NCBI RefSeq assembly: GCF_041821085.1
Contig: NZ_JBGUAZ010000005.1
Span: 62,001 to 126,000 of the forward strand
Direction: 5' to 3'
Source: Natrinema sp. HArc-T2
GTDB lineage: Archaea > Halobacteriota > Halobacteria > Halobacteriales > Natrialbaceae
Length of the DNA stretch: 64,000 nt
Below, in pieces: positions 43,907 to 54,050 of the stretch. The position numbers were made by a program, and so were the translations under genes. The notes below the pieces were generated by a model, which was not told the DNA's origin, searched no databases, and saw only the letters and a list, made by a program, of their open reading frames with translations. Positions within the stretch are counted from its first letter, which is position 1. Each line of letters opens with the position of its first letter.

Positions 43907-45544
43907 CTACAGGCCGTGTTTCTTCTGTTCTTGCTGCCGGAGTTCGACGCGTCGGATCTTCCCGCTCGAGGTCTTGGGGAGTTCGTCGGTGAACTCGATC
44001 CGTCGGGGGTACTTGTAGGGGGCCGTCTCTTCTTTCATGAACGCTTGCAGCTCGTCTTTGAGCTCGTCGCTGCCCTCGTAGTCCTCGGCGAGGATCACGT
44101 AGGCCTTGACGACGCTGCCGCGTTCCTCGTGTGGGCTATCGACGACGGCGGCCTCGGCGACGGCGTCGTGGGTGACGAGGGCGTCTTCGACCTCGAAGGG
44201 GCCGATCCGGTAGCCTGAGGAGATGATGATGTCGTCGGCCCGGCCCTCGAAGAAGAAGTAGCCGTCTTCGTCGCGGGAGGCGAGATCGCCCGTGCGGTAG
44301 TAGTCGCCGGAGAGTTTCTCCTCGTCGAGGTCGGGTTTCTCGTAGTAGCCGTCGAAGATCGCCGGCGAGTCCACCGGGACGGCGACCTCGCCGATCTCGC
44401 CGGCCTCGACCTCTTCCTCGTCGTCGACGTCGATGATCGTCGCGCCGACGCCTGGCGTCGGCTTACCCATGCTGCCGGGCTTGACGTCGATCCCGGGGTA
44501 GTTCGTCACGAGCGCGACAGTCTCGGTCTGCCCGTAGCCGTCGCGTGGGGTCACGCCCCAGGCGTCCCGAATGCGCTCGATCGGCTCGCGATTGAGGGGT
44601 TCGCCCGCCGAGAGCGTGTCGTTGAGTTGGACGTCGTAGTCTGCGAGGTCGGCGTTTGCGAACATCCGGTACTGCGTCGGGACGGCACAGAGCTTGGTGA
44701 CGCCTTCCGCTTCCATGATCTCGAGGAACGTGTCGGGTTCGAACTCGCCGTCGTAGATGAGTTGGGTCGCGCCCGTCGTCAGGCCGACGCCGAGCGGGCT
44801 CCAGAACCACTTCGCCCAGCCGGTGCCGGTCGTCGCCCACAGCAGTTCGTCCTCGAGGTCGGTGTCCTCGTCGATACCCCACCAGTAGGGGGCGTTGATC
44901 CGGTTGAAACAGTACTGCCAGCGGTGTTTGTGCAAGACCGGCTTGGGCTGGCCGGTCGTCCCGCTGGTGTAGTTGATCGTCATCGGGTCCTCGGCGGCCA
45001 GTTCGGGGCCGTCGTAGTCGGTTGACTCGTCGGCCATGACGGTCGCGACCGTCGTCCAGCCGTCGCCCTGTAGATCGTCCTCGGTGCCGTCGAGGACGAT
45101 AACCCGCTCGAGGGGCGTCTCCTCGAGTACCGGCTCGACCATGTCCGTCAGCGACTCGTGGACGACGATGCTCGTCGCGTTGCAGTCGTTCGCCCGAAAC
45201 TCGATGTCTTTCGAGCGCAGCATCGACGAGCAAGGGACCAACAGCGACCCGGTTGCCAGCGCGCCCAGTTGGACGGCGAAGGCGTCGGGATGGCGCGGGA
45301 ACAGGTGCATGATCCGGTCACCTTGTCCGACGCCGAGGGACTCGAGGCCGTTGGCAAACCGGTTCATGTCGTCCCGAATGTCAGCGTAGGTTCGTTCCTC
45401 GCGGGCCCCCTCGTCATCGAGGAAGTGGACGGCGACGCGATCGCCGACTGAGTCAGCGTGGTCTGCGACAACCGACGTGATCGCGTACGATTCCGGAATA
45501 TCCCACTCGAAACTGTCCACTTCTGTGGTGTGATTGACACCCAT
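43907..45544 (-). CDS. AMP-forming acyl-CoA synthetase (medium/branched chain type)
   Basis: 545 aa. The P-loop NYTSGTTGQPKPVLH, GYGQTETVALV, YRTGDLASRDEDGYFFFEGRADDII and catalytic Lys in PKTSSGKIRR are all present. It resembles bacterial medium-chain and benzoate-type ligases more than acetyl-CoA synthetase, and is the third such enzyme in the region. It is divergent from the mutase large-subunit gene (167-bp gap), which hints that it makes isobutyryl- or another branched acyl-CoA for it. A TATA-like TTATAA lies about 30 nt upstream. Confidence 0.9.
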   Translation of the reverse strand: MGVNHTTEVDSFEWDIPESYAITSVVADHADSVGDRVAVHFLDDEGAREERTYADIRDDMNRFANGLESLGVGQGDRIMHLFPRHPDAFAVQLGALATGSLLVPCSSMLRSKDIEFRANDCNATSIVVHESLTDMVEPVLEETPLERVIVLDGTEDDLQGDGWTTVATVMADESTDYDGPELAAEDPMTINYTSGTTGQPKPVLHKHRWQYCFNRINAPYWWGIDEDTDLEDELLWATTGTGWAKWFWSPLGVGLTTGATQLIYDGEFEPDTFLEIMEAEGVTKLCAVPTQYRMFANADLADYDVQLNDTLSAGEPLNREPIERIRDAWGVTPRDGYGQTETVALVTNYPGIDVKPGSMGKPTPGVGATIIDVDDEEEVEAGEIGEVAVPVDSPAIFDGYYEKPDLDEEKLSGDYYRTGDLASRDEDGYFFFEGRADDIIISSGYRIGPFEVEDALVTHDAVAEAAVVDSPHEERGSVVKAYVILAEDYEGSDELKDELQAFMKEETAPYKYPRRIEFTDELPKTSSGKIRRVELRQQEQKKHGL

Positions 45545-45680
45545 ATCTTGGTAATCAGAAGTCCAGTTCTTATAACTTTTGTTACTATTGGTAAGGGGTG
45601 TCGTGTAACGAGCTGGCAGATATTTCGCATCTGGTGTCGACCGCCGATTCCGCCGGACAGCCGCCCCGACGGGGGTAACA

Positions 45681-45688
45681 CTTTAGAA
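45681..45688 (+). promoter_or_regulatory. TATA-like box of the acyl-CoA mutase large-subunit gene
   Basis: CTTTAGAA is centred 28 nt before ATG 45712, consistent with a leaderless mRNA. Confidence 0.5.
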
Positions 45689-45711
45689 GAGTTGCATCTA
45701 TACGCTAGACA

Positions 45712-47409
<1,698 letters not shown>

Positions 47410-47421
47410 GGCGGCTTCCCG

Positions 47422-47928
47422 TCACTGATTTTCAGACTTGCGCTCGAGGACGTACGTACACTCTTCGTAGCGCTCGTCGCCGATCGTGACTTGTTCGGTT
47501 GCCGTCTGCTCGAAGCCAAACGCTTGGTAGAACTCGTTGCCGATGTCGTTTGCTGCGAGCACCATCGCGCTGACCTGTTCGACGCCCTGCTCAAACAGCC
47601 GGTCTCGGGTCTCGGTCAGGAGGTCGCTCCCGATCCCCTCACCGCGGTGGTCAGGGTCGACGTACACACGAAGGATCGTCCCCGTGTGTTCGTCCGGCTC
47701 GAACGTGGCGTGTGCGAACCCAACGATCGAGTCGTCCCGCTCGGCGACCAGCATGAGCGCCTGCGACCAGATGATCGAGTCGCGAATCAACGCCTCGGTG
47801 TACCAGTCGTCAACTCCCTCCTGAATCGACTCGCGGCTCAGAATATCCGGGTAATCTGCTTCCCATGAAGAATGGGCTACGCGTTGAATCGCGTCGATGT
47901 CGTCGGTCGTCGCGTCACGGATTGTCAT
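47422..47928 (-). CDS. GNAT-family N-acetyltransferase
   Basis: 168 aa. The GNAT core is clear: MTIRDATTDDIDAIQRV at the N-terminus, VGFAHATFEPDEHTG, the acetyl-CoA pyrophosphate loop VDPDHRGEGIGSDLL, and the late ANDIGNEFYQAFGFEQ. It transfers an acetyl group to an unknown amine in the cytoplasm. It lies between the two mutase subunit genes, in the opposite direction, splitting what is often a single operon. Confidence 0.9.
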   Translation of the reverse strand: MTIRDATTDDIDAIQRVAHSSWEADYPDILSRESIQEGVDDWYTEALIRDSIIWSQALMLVAERDDSIVGFAHATFEPDEHTGTILRVYVDPDHRGEGIGSDLLTETRDRLFEQGVEQVSAMVLAANDIGNEFYQAFGFEQTATEQVTIGDERYEECTYVLERKSENQ

Positions 47929-48042
47929 ATGTCACCATCCATCTATTCGAGATTAATTCTTTCCCCGGTGGGAAGCGCCGTTTCGACGGCCAAACTGTCT
48001 GAATCCGATAGAATCATACATCTCCTCTTCGAACCGCGATCC

Positions 48043-48459
48043 ATGAGTACCGGGAACGATGAGCGGACGATTCGATGTATGGTAGCGAAAGTCGGTCTCG
48101 ACGGCCACGACCGTGGCGCACACGTCATCTCTCGAGCGTTCCGTGACGCCGGCTTCGAGGTCATCTACTCCGGGCTGCACAAGGCACCCGACGACATCGT
48201 GCAGGCCGCAGTTCAGGAGGACATCGACGTCCTCGGTATCTCGATTCTGTCCGGGGCTCACGACACGCTCGTCCCGAAAATCATGGACGGCCTCGAGGAA
48301 TACGGCGCGAAAGACGATACGCTCGTGCTCGTCGGCGGCGTCATTCCGGAGGAAGACCGCGACGAACTCAAAGAGGCGGGAGCTGCTGCGATCTTCGGCC
48401 CCGGAACGTCGATCGAAGAGACGATCGACTTCGTCCGCGAGAACGCCCCCGACCGGTAA
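48043..48459 (+). CDS. icmB: Cobalamin-binding small subunit of acyl-CoA mutase
   Basis: 138 aa from ATG 48043; the frame is open to 47872 but this start matches the family and a TATA-like sequence (about 48010-48017) lies about 29 nt upstream. The base-off B12 motif DGHDRG (D20-x-H22-x2-G25) is followed by ISILSGAHD and LVGGVIP, the rest of the Rossmann-type B12 fold. It is the size of IcmB (136 aa) and pairs with the large subunit at 45712. The third axial ligand is His22. No MeaB/ArgK chaperone gene is nearby. Confidence 0.92.
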   Translation: MSTGNDERTIRCMVAKVGLDGHDRGAHVISRAFRDAGFEVIYSGLHKAPDDIVQAAVQEDIDVLGISILSGAHDTLVPKIMDGLEEYGAKDDTLVLVGGVIPEEDRDELKEAGAAAIFGPGTSIEETIDFVRENAPDR

Positions 48460-48701
48460 CAGCGGGTGGCGGTCGATCGCGAATACAGAGGCGACTACAG
48501 ATATGTCTGAAATAATCAAGCAGTTGTTAGATACAGCTAACTATCGATTTCGAAGTGTATTTGGTTTCGGGCGAATCCGAGTGTCAGACCGATCAGTGAC
48601 GTCGTCGGGAGACACATATTCTCGACTTTCCAGCCCGAATTAGCCGCTTCTCGACATCTGATACAACCAGCGCCAGGCTACGGTCGGTTCCGTGAACGCT
48701 G

Positions 48702-48948
48702 TTACTGGCAGTATAATTACTATATCATGAAGCAAACTGTAATGAGCTAATTATATCCAACGCAGCGCGGTTCAGTAAGCAATCTATCAGAACAGTCTGT
48801 CGTAGCTCACTCGAGCAGTCCCGCTCGAGCGGACAACGAGTATCCGTGATGGCACAAGTGCGGTGGGGGCCGTCAATCCCGCCACCGCTGTTCGCAGGCA
48901 GTCTCGCGTGGGGTTCGACCCACGATTGTATTAGGACGCTGCCAGTAA
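48702..48948. mobile_element. 247-bp element with inverted terminal repeats (MITE or IS remnant)
   Basis: TTACTGGCAG (48702-48711) and CTGCCAGTAA (48939-48948) are perfect 10-bp inverted repeats; similarity continues weakly inward. Inside is a 75-codon minus-strand frame (48725-48952, one end overrunning) with no recognisable domain. The size and ends are those of a MITE or a collapsed insertion sequence. No target duplication is evident. It lies in the 569-bp gap after the mutase small subunit. The rest of that gap (48460-48701) shows only a 46-codon frame at 48503 that I cannot support. Confidence 0.5.
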
Positions 48949-49028
48949 TCAATCTAGTGGCTCGACTGTCGAAACCGACTCACTGCGAGCGACGCCATCC
49001 GAGATGAGAGTCGGTGACTGACGTTCGT

Positions 49029-49664
49029 CTAGTCGAGTTTCGCTGCGAACCAGTCGGCAGCCACCTCGGCGACTTCCTCGAGTTGGCCCGGTCCCTCGAA
49101 GAGGTGGCCTGCGCCCTCGACGACGTGCAGTTCGGTTTCGCAGGTGAGCGCATCGGCAGCGTCGCGATTTAACTCGAGTACCTGCATGTCGTTGCCGCCG
49201 ACGATGAGCAACACGGGGGCGGTTACGTCCTCGAGGACCGGTGACGCAAGGTCGACGCGACCACCGCGGGAGACGACGGCATCGATGTCGGTTTCGTCGC
49301 GGGCCGCCCCTCGCAGGGCCGATGCGGCACCGGTACTCGAGCCGAAATAGCCGTACCGGAGCGATGCAGTTTCAGGGCGGTCTCGCAGCCACTCGGTCAC
49401 CGCGACGAGTCGGTCGGTCAACAGCGGAATGTCGAAGCGGTTTTCGCGGGTCTGGTCTTCGGCTTCGGTCAGCAGATCGAACAGCAGCGTTCCCAGCCCC
49501 CGTTCTCGGATCACGTCGGCGACGTAGTTGTTGCGCGGGCTCTTCCGGCTGCTCCCGCTGCCGTGGGCGAAGACCACGAGCCCACTTGCCCCCTCGGGGA
49601 CGACGAGTTCTCCCTCGAGTTCGACGTCGTCGACCGGAATGGACACGAGGTTCGATCCCGACAT
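49029..49664 (-). CDS. Alpha/beta hydrolase, dienelactone hydrolase-like
   Basis: 211 aa from ATG 49664 (MSGSNLVSIPVDDVELEG). The oxyanion segment VVFAHGSGSSRKSPRNNYVA is present. The nucleophile elbow is GYFGSSTGAASAL (Ser in GSSTG). An Asp in IVGGNDMQVLELN and a His in EGAGHLFEGPGQL complete the triad. The substrate is unknown; typical members hydrolyse esters or lactones. It is divergent from the AMP phosphorylase gene. Confidence 0.87.
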   Translation of the reverse strand: MSGSNLVSIPVDDVELEGELVVPEGASGLVVFAHGSGSSRKSPRNNYVADVIRERGLGTLLFDLLTEAEDQTRENRFDIPLLTDRLVAVTEWLRDRPETASLRYGYFGSSTGAASALRGAARDETDIDAVVSRGGRVDLASPVLEDVTAPVLLIVGGNDMQVLELNRDAADALTCETELHVVEGAGHLFEGPGQLEEVAEVAADWFAAKLD

Positions 49665-49818
49665 ACTGGGTGATTCGACGCCTGACGCCTTAGTAGCGAC
49701 ACCCACTGATCACTCGCGGGGACTGTGTCACGACACCGTCGGTCATCGGCGACGACTCGCCACGGTTCGACACTCGTCCCCTATCGTTTTGCTAAATGGG
49801 GACGTATATCATGGACGA

Positions 49819-51294
49819 ATGCGACTCGAGACAACCCGGATCGACATCGGAACGAGCCGCCCGCTCGTTCTGTTGAACACTGCCGACGCGACCGAACTGG
49901 GTGCGCACCCGCTCGACCGACTCCGGATCGACGAAAACGGCACGACGACGGGGATCGTCAAAGTGACCGACGAACTGGTCGAGCGGGGCGTCCTCGGCGT
50001 GACCGAGCCGTTACATCACGTTCGCGGCCCCGTCGACGTGGCACTCGCCGGGACGCCGCAATCGGTTCAGTACGTCCGCAAGAAGTTGAACGACATCGAA
50101 CTCGAGAGCCACGAACTCGAGGCAATCGTCCAGGACATCCACGAGAACCGGCTGTCGGATATCGAGTTGAGCGCGTACGTCTCGGGGGTCTACGCGAATG
50201 GACTCTCCCTCCAGGAGACCAAACACCTCACGCGGGCGATGACTGACATCGGCCAGCAACTCTCGTGGGAGACGCCGGTCGTCGCCGACAAACACTCGAT
50301 CGGCGGCGTGGCAGGGAATTGCGTCACGCCGATCATCGTCTCGATCGTCGCGGCGGCTGGCTTGACGATGCCCAAGACCTCGTCGCGTGCCGTGACCTCG
50401 CCGGCCGGGACCGCAGACGTCGTGGAGGTCTTCTGTGACGTCGAGTTTTCGATGGACGAGATCGAGTCGATCGTCGCGGAGACGAACGGCTGTCTCGTCT
50501 GGGGCGGCGGCGTCGACCTCTCGCCGGTCGACGACGCGATCATCCGCGCCGAGAACCCACTGTCGATCGACCCGCCGGGCCAGCTCATGGCCTCGGTGCT
50601 CTCGAAAAAGCGCAGCGCCGGCTCAACACACGTCGTGATCGACATCCCCTACGGCGAGGGCGCAAAAGTCGAGAGCCTCGCCGACGCCCGCGAACTCGCC
50701 GACGACATCAAGCGCGTCGGTGCCCACCTCGACGTGGCGGTCACCTGCGCGATCACCCACGGAACGGAGCCGATCGGTCGCGGTGTCGGCCCTCTTCTCG
50801 AGGCCCGGGACGTCCTCGCCGTCTTGGGCGGGGACGGCCCGGAGTCGCTCCGTCTCAAGTCGGTTCGGCTGGCCGAGATGCTCCTTGCACACTGTGGCGT
50901 CGACGCATCAGCGACCGAGATCCTCGAGTCGGGCCAGGCGCTCGATCGGTTCCGACGCATCGTCGCGGCACAGGGTGGCGATCCGGATGTCGAGCCCGAC
51001 GACCTCAAGCCGGGCTCCGAATCGACGACCGTCCAGGCCGACCGGTCGGGCGTCGTAACGAGCGTCGACAACAGGCAGCTCTGTGACCTCGCGCGGCGGG
51101 CGGGCGCACCGAAGGACGCTCGTGCTGGCCTCGTCATCCACACGTCGACGACCGAGCCGGTCGAACCCGGTGATGACCTCTATACCATCTACGCGGAGAC
51201 GGCGAGCAAACGCGCCGCGGCGGAGACGCTGGCTGCGGACCGCGAGCCGATCCGGGTACGGAGCAAGACCGACGCGCTCGTCGAACAGCGGTGA
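49819..51294 (+). CDS. deoA: AMP phosphorylase
   Basis: 491 aa from ATG 49819 (MRLETTRIDIGTSRPL); the frame upstream is open but not family-like. The long N-terminal extension (about 80 aa) before the thymidine-phosphorylase-like fold is diagnostic of archaeal AMP phosphorylase. Visible are LSDIELSAYVSGVYANGLS, DKHSIGGVAGNCVTPIIVSIVA, KTSSRAVTSPAGTADVVE and the late DDLYTIYAETASKR. It converts NMPs and phosphate to ribose-1,5-bisphosphate and base in the archaeal NMP salvage route. Its isomerase and RuBisCO partners are not in the window. Confidence 0.93.
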   Translation: MRLETTRIDIGTSRPLVLLNTADATELGAHPLDRLRIDENGTTTGIVKVTDELVERGVLGVTEPLHHVRGPVDVALAGTPQSVQYVRKKLNDIELESHELEAIVQDIHENRLSDIELSAYVSGVYANGLSLQETKHLTRAMTDIGQQLSWETPVVADKHSIGGVAGNCVTPIIVSIVAAAGLTMPKTSSRAVTSPAGTADVVEVFCDVEFSMDEIESIVAETNGCLVWGGGVDLSPVDDAIIRAENPLSIDPPGQLMASVLSKKRSAGSTHVVIDIPYGEGAKVESLADARELADDIKRVGAHLDVAVTCAITHGTEPIGRGVGPLLEARDVLAVLGGDGPESLRLKSVRLAEMLLAHCGVDASATEILESGQALDRFRRIVAAQGGDPDVEPDDLKPGSESTTVQADRSGVVTSVDNRQLCDLARRAGAPKDARAGLVIHTSTTEPVEPGDDLYTIYAETASKRAAAETLAADREPIRVRSKTDALVEQR

Positions 51295-51305
51295 GATCGA
51301 GTCGA

Positions 51306-51773
51306 TTAGCGCGTCTCCGAGCCGCGAACCACGCTGACGCTCACCGGCGAGCGGCGAACGACCAGTTCGGCGACGCTCCCGAGTAAGGTGCGACTCGTCT
51401 CGGAGCGACCGTGGCTCCCGATGACGATCTCGTCGATGTCGTGTGCGTCGGCGTAGTCGACGATTTCGCGTGCCGGGTCGCCGACTGCCGATTCGGTCGT
51501 GAGCTCGCCATCAGCGCCGGCGTCGGCGGCCACCTCGCGTGCCTCGTCGAACAGCTGTGTTTCGACCTCGTGGGCACGGTCGTACCAGGCGTCGGATCCG
51601 TGAAGCGGTTCGGTTCGGACATCAACATCGACGGCGGAGCTGTAGCCAGGGTCGTTCGGGTCGATCACGTGGAGCACGACGACGTTTCCATCGTCGTATT
51701 CGTCGAACGCGTACTCGAGTGCGCGTTTGGACAGCGGCGACCCGTCGAACGGGACGAGGAGATTCTGTGGCAT
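51306..51773 (-). CDS. Universal stress protein (UspA family, ATP-binding type)
   Basis: 155 aa from ATG 51773 (MPQNLLVPFDGSPLSKRAL); ATG 51779 two codons earlier is possible. It has a single Usp domain with the ATP-binding G-x2-G-x9-G-S motif in GSHGRSETSRTLLGS and the terminal PVSVVRG-like strand. These small dimeric cytoplasmic proteins respond to stress; the specific role is unknown. It is convergent with the AMP phosphorylase gene. Confidence 0.92.
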   Translation of the reverse strand: MPQNLLVPFDGSPLSKRALEYAFDEYDDGNVVVLHVIDPNDPGYSSAVDVDVRTEPLHGSDAWYDRAHEVETQLFDEAREVAADAGADGELTTESAVGDPAREIVDYADAHDIDEIVIGSHGRSETSRTLLGSVAELVVRRSPVSVSVVRGSETR

Positions 51774-51833
51774 CGTCACTTCGTGCCACCCCCAGTCTCA
51801 AAAGAGTATTCCGGGTCGCTGGACGTGGTTCTG

Positions 51834-52634
51834 TCAGCCGGAGAGATCGCGTCGCTCGAAGAATTCGCTACTCGCAACGACGAGGACGACGACGGCGATC
51901 ACGAGGAGTGACAGATCCGGCCACGCAATCTCGCCGTCGACGAGTATCGCGCCCGGATCGAAGTAGCGTGAGAACGCGATATCGCCGAGCCACTCGTACT
52001 CGGTGTCGAACGTAAACGTATCGAGCAAGAACAGCCCGAAAACGGCTCCCGCTCCCACGGTCTGTGCCCGACGGATGGAGTCGAACGCGACCGAGGCGAC
52101 CAGTCCGACGCCGGCACAGGCGAGTAAGTACGCGATCGAGTACGCGTGGACAGCAAACAGCCGGGTCACGGACACCGATTCGCCGACGAGTTCCACGCCG
52201 AGATAGATCGCCAGAAAGGTGATCGCGTTGACCAGGACCAGTCCCGGCACGAGTGACAGAAACTTCGCGACGACGAACCGCGTACGCGAGATCGGCAACG
52301 ACAGCATCACTTCTGCCGTGCCGCGTTCGATCTCACCGGCGACCGTCGATGCGGCGGCGTACGCATAATAGATCGCGAGCAACAACACCCAGCCGAACTG
52401 ATAGAGCTGTGAGACGAGATACCCCTCGATCGTCGTCAGCGTCGTCACGCTCCCGACGAACGCCCGCGTTGCCTCGGGTGGCAACGACTCGAGATAGGCG
52501 TCGAAATCGACACCCGTCTCCTCGATCGACGGAAAGAGCGCGACCGTAAGGACGATCAACGCGATCAGCGCACCGGCGAGCAACAGCGATCCGCGGAGCC
52601 GACGACCCGCCTCGAAGGATGTCATCTCGAGCAT
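51834..52634 (-). CDS. ABC-2 type transporter permease
   Basis: 266 aa from ATG 52634 (MLEMTSFEAGRRLRGSLLLAGALIA). It has six hydrophobic helices; AGEIERGTAEVMLSLPISRTRFVVAKFL is the classic ABC-2 loop between helices. Export of a drug, lipid or polymer is the usual role, with an ATPase supplied in trans. That ATPase is probably the product of the minus-strand gene at 54051; a secreted CARDB-like protein is encoded between them in the opposite direction. The substrate is unknown. Confidence 0.87.
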   Translation of the reverse strand: MLEMTSFEAGRRLRGSLLLAGALIALIVLTVALFPSIEETGVDFDAYLESLPPEATRAFVGSVTTLTTIEGYLVSQLYQFGWVLLLAIYYAYAAASTVAGEIERGTAEVMLSLPISRTRFVVAKFLSLVPGLVLVNAITFLAIYLGVELVGESVSVTRLFAVHAYSIAYLLACAGVGLVASVAFDSIRRAQTVGAGAVFGLFLLDTFTFDTEYEWLGDIAFSRYFDPGAILVDGEIAWPDLSLLVIAVVVLVVASSEFFERRDLSG

Positions 52635-52827
52635 GCGGCGTCGAATCGTCGCGTTCCGATGCGTGACAGCATCTTATAGGTGCAGGACTGTCAGGCGAGA
52701 CGACGCGACGTAACGCAGTGTTGGTCGCCGAGCGCTCGAGTAAGTAAGTCGTTCGCGGCTGGAACGGGCCTCGTGGTTTATCCTGTAATCGATCGTTTCG
52801 GGTCGGATATGACGGGCGCGGAGCGTG

Positions 52828-52909
52828 ATACGGTCTGCTACCACTGTGTACCGGTGCACCCGCATGACGGGCCGCGGGTGCGCCAGACATGACTGGGAGG
52901 AGTCCGTAT
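52828..52909. repeat. 82-bp palindromic repeat, copy B
   Basis: It is bounded by ATACGG (52828) and CCGTAT (52904-52909). On this strand it matches the reverse complement of copy A, ungapped, at about three quarters of positions. The last 21 bp include the start codon (52889) and the first seven codons of the downstream gene, which therefore starts inside the repeat. Confidence 0.7.
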
Positions 52910-54025
52910 GAGCCGACACGGCGACACCGCCGCATTGTCGCCCTCTTGCTCGTCGCAGTGGTGGTCGCCAGCGGCGTCGGCAGTGTCGCTGCGCTCCCCG
53001 ATGGCAGCAGTGTCACGCCGCAAGTTAGCGCGCCAGACAACGCCACGGAGCGCAACGAGGCGGCCACGACGGTCGACGGAGACAGCACTGCCGATGGGAC
53101 GACCATCCGTCCTCAACCCGGACCGCCTGTGCCCGAAGGTAACGAGACGATCGACACTTCGGAGACGGGAGCATCGACGGCGGAGACGGCAGGCCTCCCC
53201 GTGCTACGACCGGCTGACGACAACGTCACGGTTGCCGTCGCGGAGAACGAGTCCGTCCGTGCGGGTGAGACGACGACGATGACCTTCGAGGTGACAAACG
53301 ACGGCGACGAGGACGTGACAGACGTCGTCGTCACGTTACAGTCGACAGGGACGGTCACGTTCGGCCCGCCGACTGCACCACAGCCGAGCCAGTCGATCTC
53401 GATCGAGGAACTCGACGACGACGAGACCGAGACCGTTACCATCGACGTCAGTGCAGCCAGCGTCGAGTCGGGGACGTATCCGGTGTTTGCAACCGTCCAG
53501 TACACCATCGACGAGGACGACAACGACGATGATGACGATGACACCGACGAAACAGTCGTGACTGGCGGTCCCTCGCCAGTTCCGATCCCGGTCGACGATG
53601 CCCACTCGTTCGACATCACACCGGTCCGTGACCGGATTCCAGTCGACGGGTCTGGAGTCTATACGGTTCGGGTGACGAACGACGGCTCCGAGACAGTGAC
53701 CGATGTCGTCGCCGCGCTGAACGTGACGCCGCCACTCTCGAGCGAGTCGCCGACTGCGTACATCGGAACGCTCGAGGCCGGCGAGTCGGAAACGGTTCGG
53801 TTCGCCCTCGAGTCGTCGTCGGACGCGATCGAGACGACGACCGGCGTCGCGGTCACGCTCAGCTACGATACCGAGACCGAGGATCGCACGAGGACGGACC
53901 CGGTGACGACGCCGGTCACGATCGCTGACACCGACGAGCCGACCGACGTCGACTCGGTCGCTCCGTTTGCCGCCGTCGCGGTCGTGTTCGTGCTCGCGGC
54001 TATCTGGTGGCTTCGCAGGCGGTGA
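52889..54025 (+). CDS. Secreted/membrane-anchored CARDB-like (COG1361) protein
   Basis: 378 aa. It has an N-terminal signal-anchor (RRIVALLLVAVVVASGVGSVAAL) and a C-terminal helix followed by RRR (APFAAVAVVFVLAAIWWLRRR). Two Ig-like CARDB repeats lie between (about 120-215 and 245-345), with TFEVTNDGDEDVTDVVV and VRVTNDGSETVTDVVA. An acidic run of Asp/Asn at about 208-220 separates them. The bulk should be outside the cell. It lies between the ABC permease and ATPase genes and may serve the same exporter. The start codon and first codons lie inside repeat copy B. Confidence 0.85.
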   Translation: MTGRSPYEPTRRHRRIVALLLVAVVVASGVGSVAALPDGSSVTPQVSAPDNATERNEAATTVDGDSTADGTTIRPQPGPPVPEGNETIDTSETGASTAETAGLPVLRPADDNVTVAVAENESVRAGETTTMTFEVTNDGDEDVTDVVVTLQSTGTVTFGPPTAPQPSQSISIEELDDDETETVTIDVSAASVESGTYPVFATVQYTIDEDDNDDDDDDTDETVVTGGPSPVPIPVDDAHSFDITPVRDRIPVDGSGVYTVRVTNDGSETVTDVVAALNVTPPLSSESPTAYIGTLEAGESETVRFALESSSDAIETTTGVAVTLSYDTETEDRTRTDPVTTPVTIADTDEPTDVDSVAPFAAVAVVFVLAAIWWLRRR

Positions 54026-54050
54026 GCGATCAAGAAGGGGCTGGGCACTC

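Noticed and set aside
48503-48643. 46-codon frame MSEIIKQLLDTANYRF...
   Set aside because: Short, no family resemblance and no convincing promoter; it could be chance.
48900-48917. GTGGGGTTCGACCCAC, which resembles a tRNA T-arm
   Set aside because: The loop is six bases instead of seven, and no D-arm, anticodon arm or acceptor stem can be built around it. It lies inside the 247-bp inverted-repeat element.
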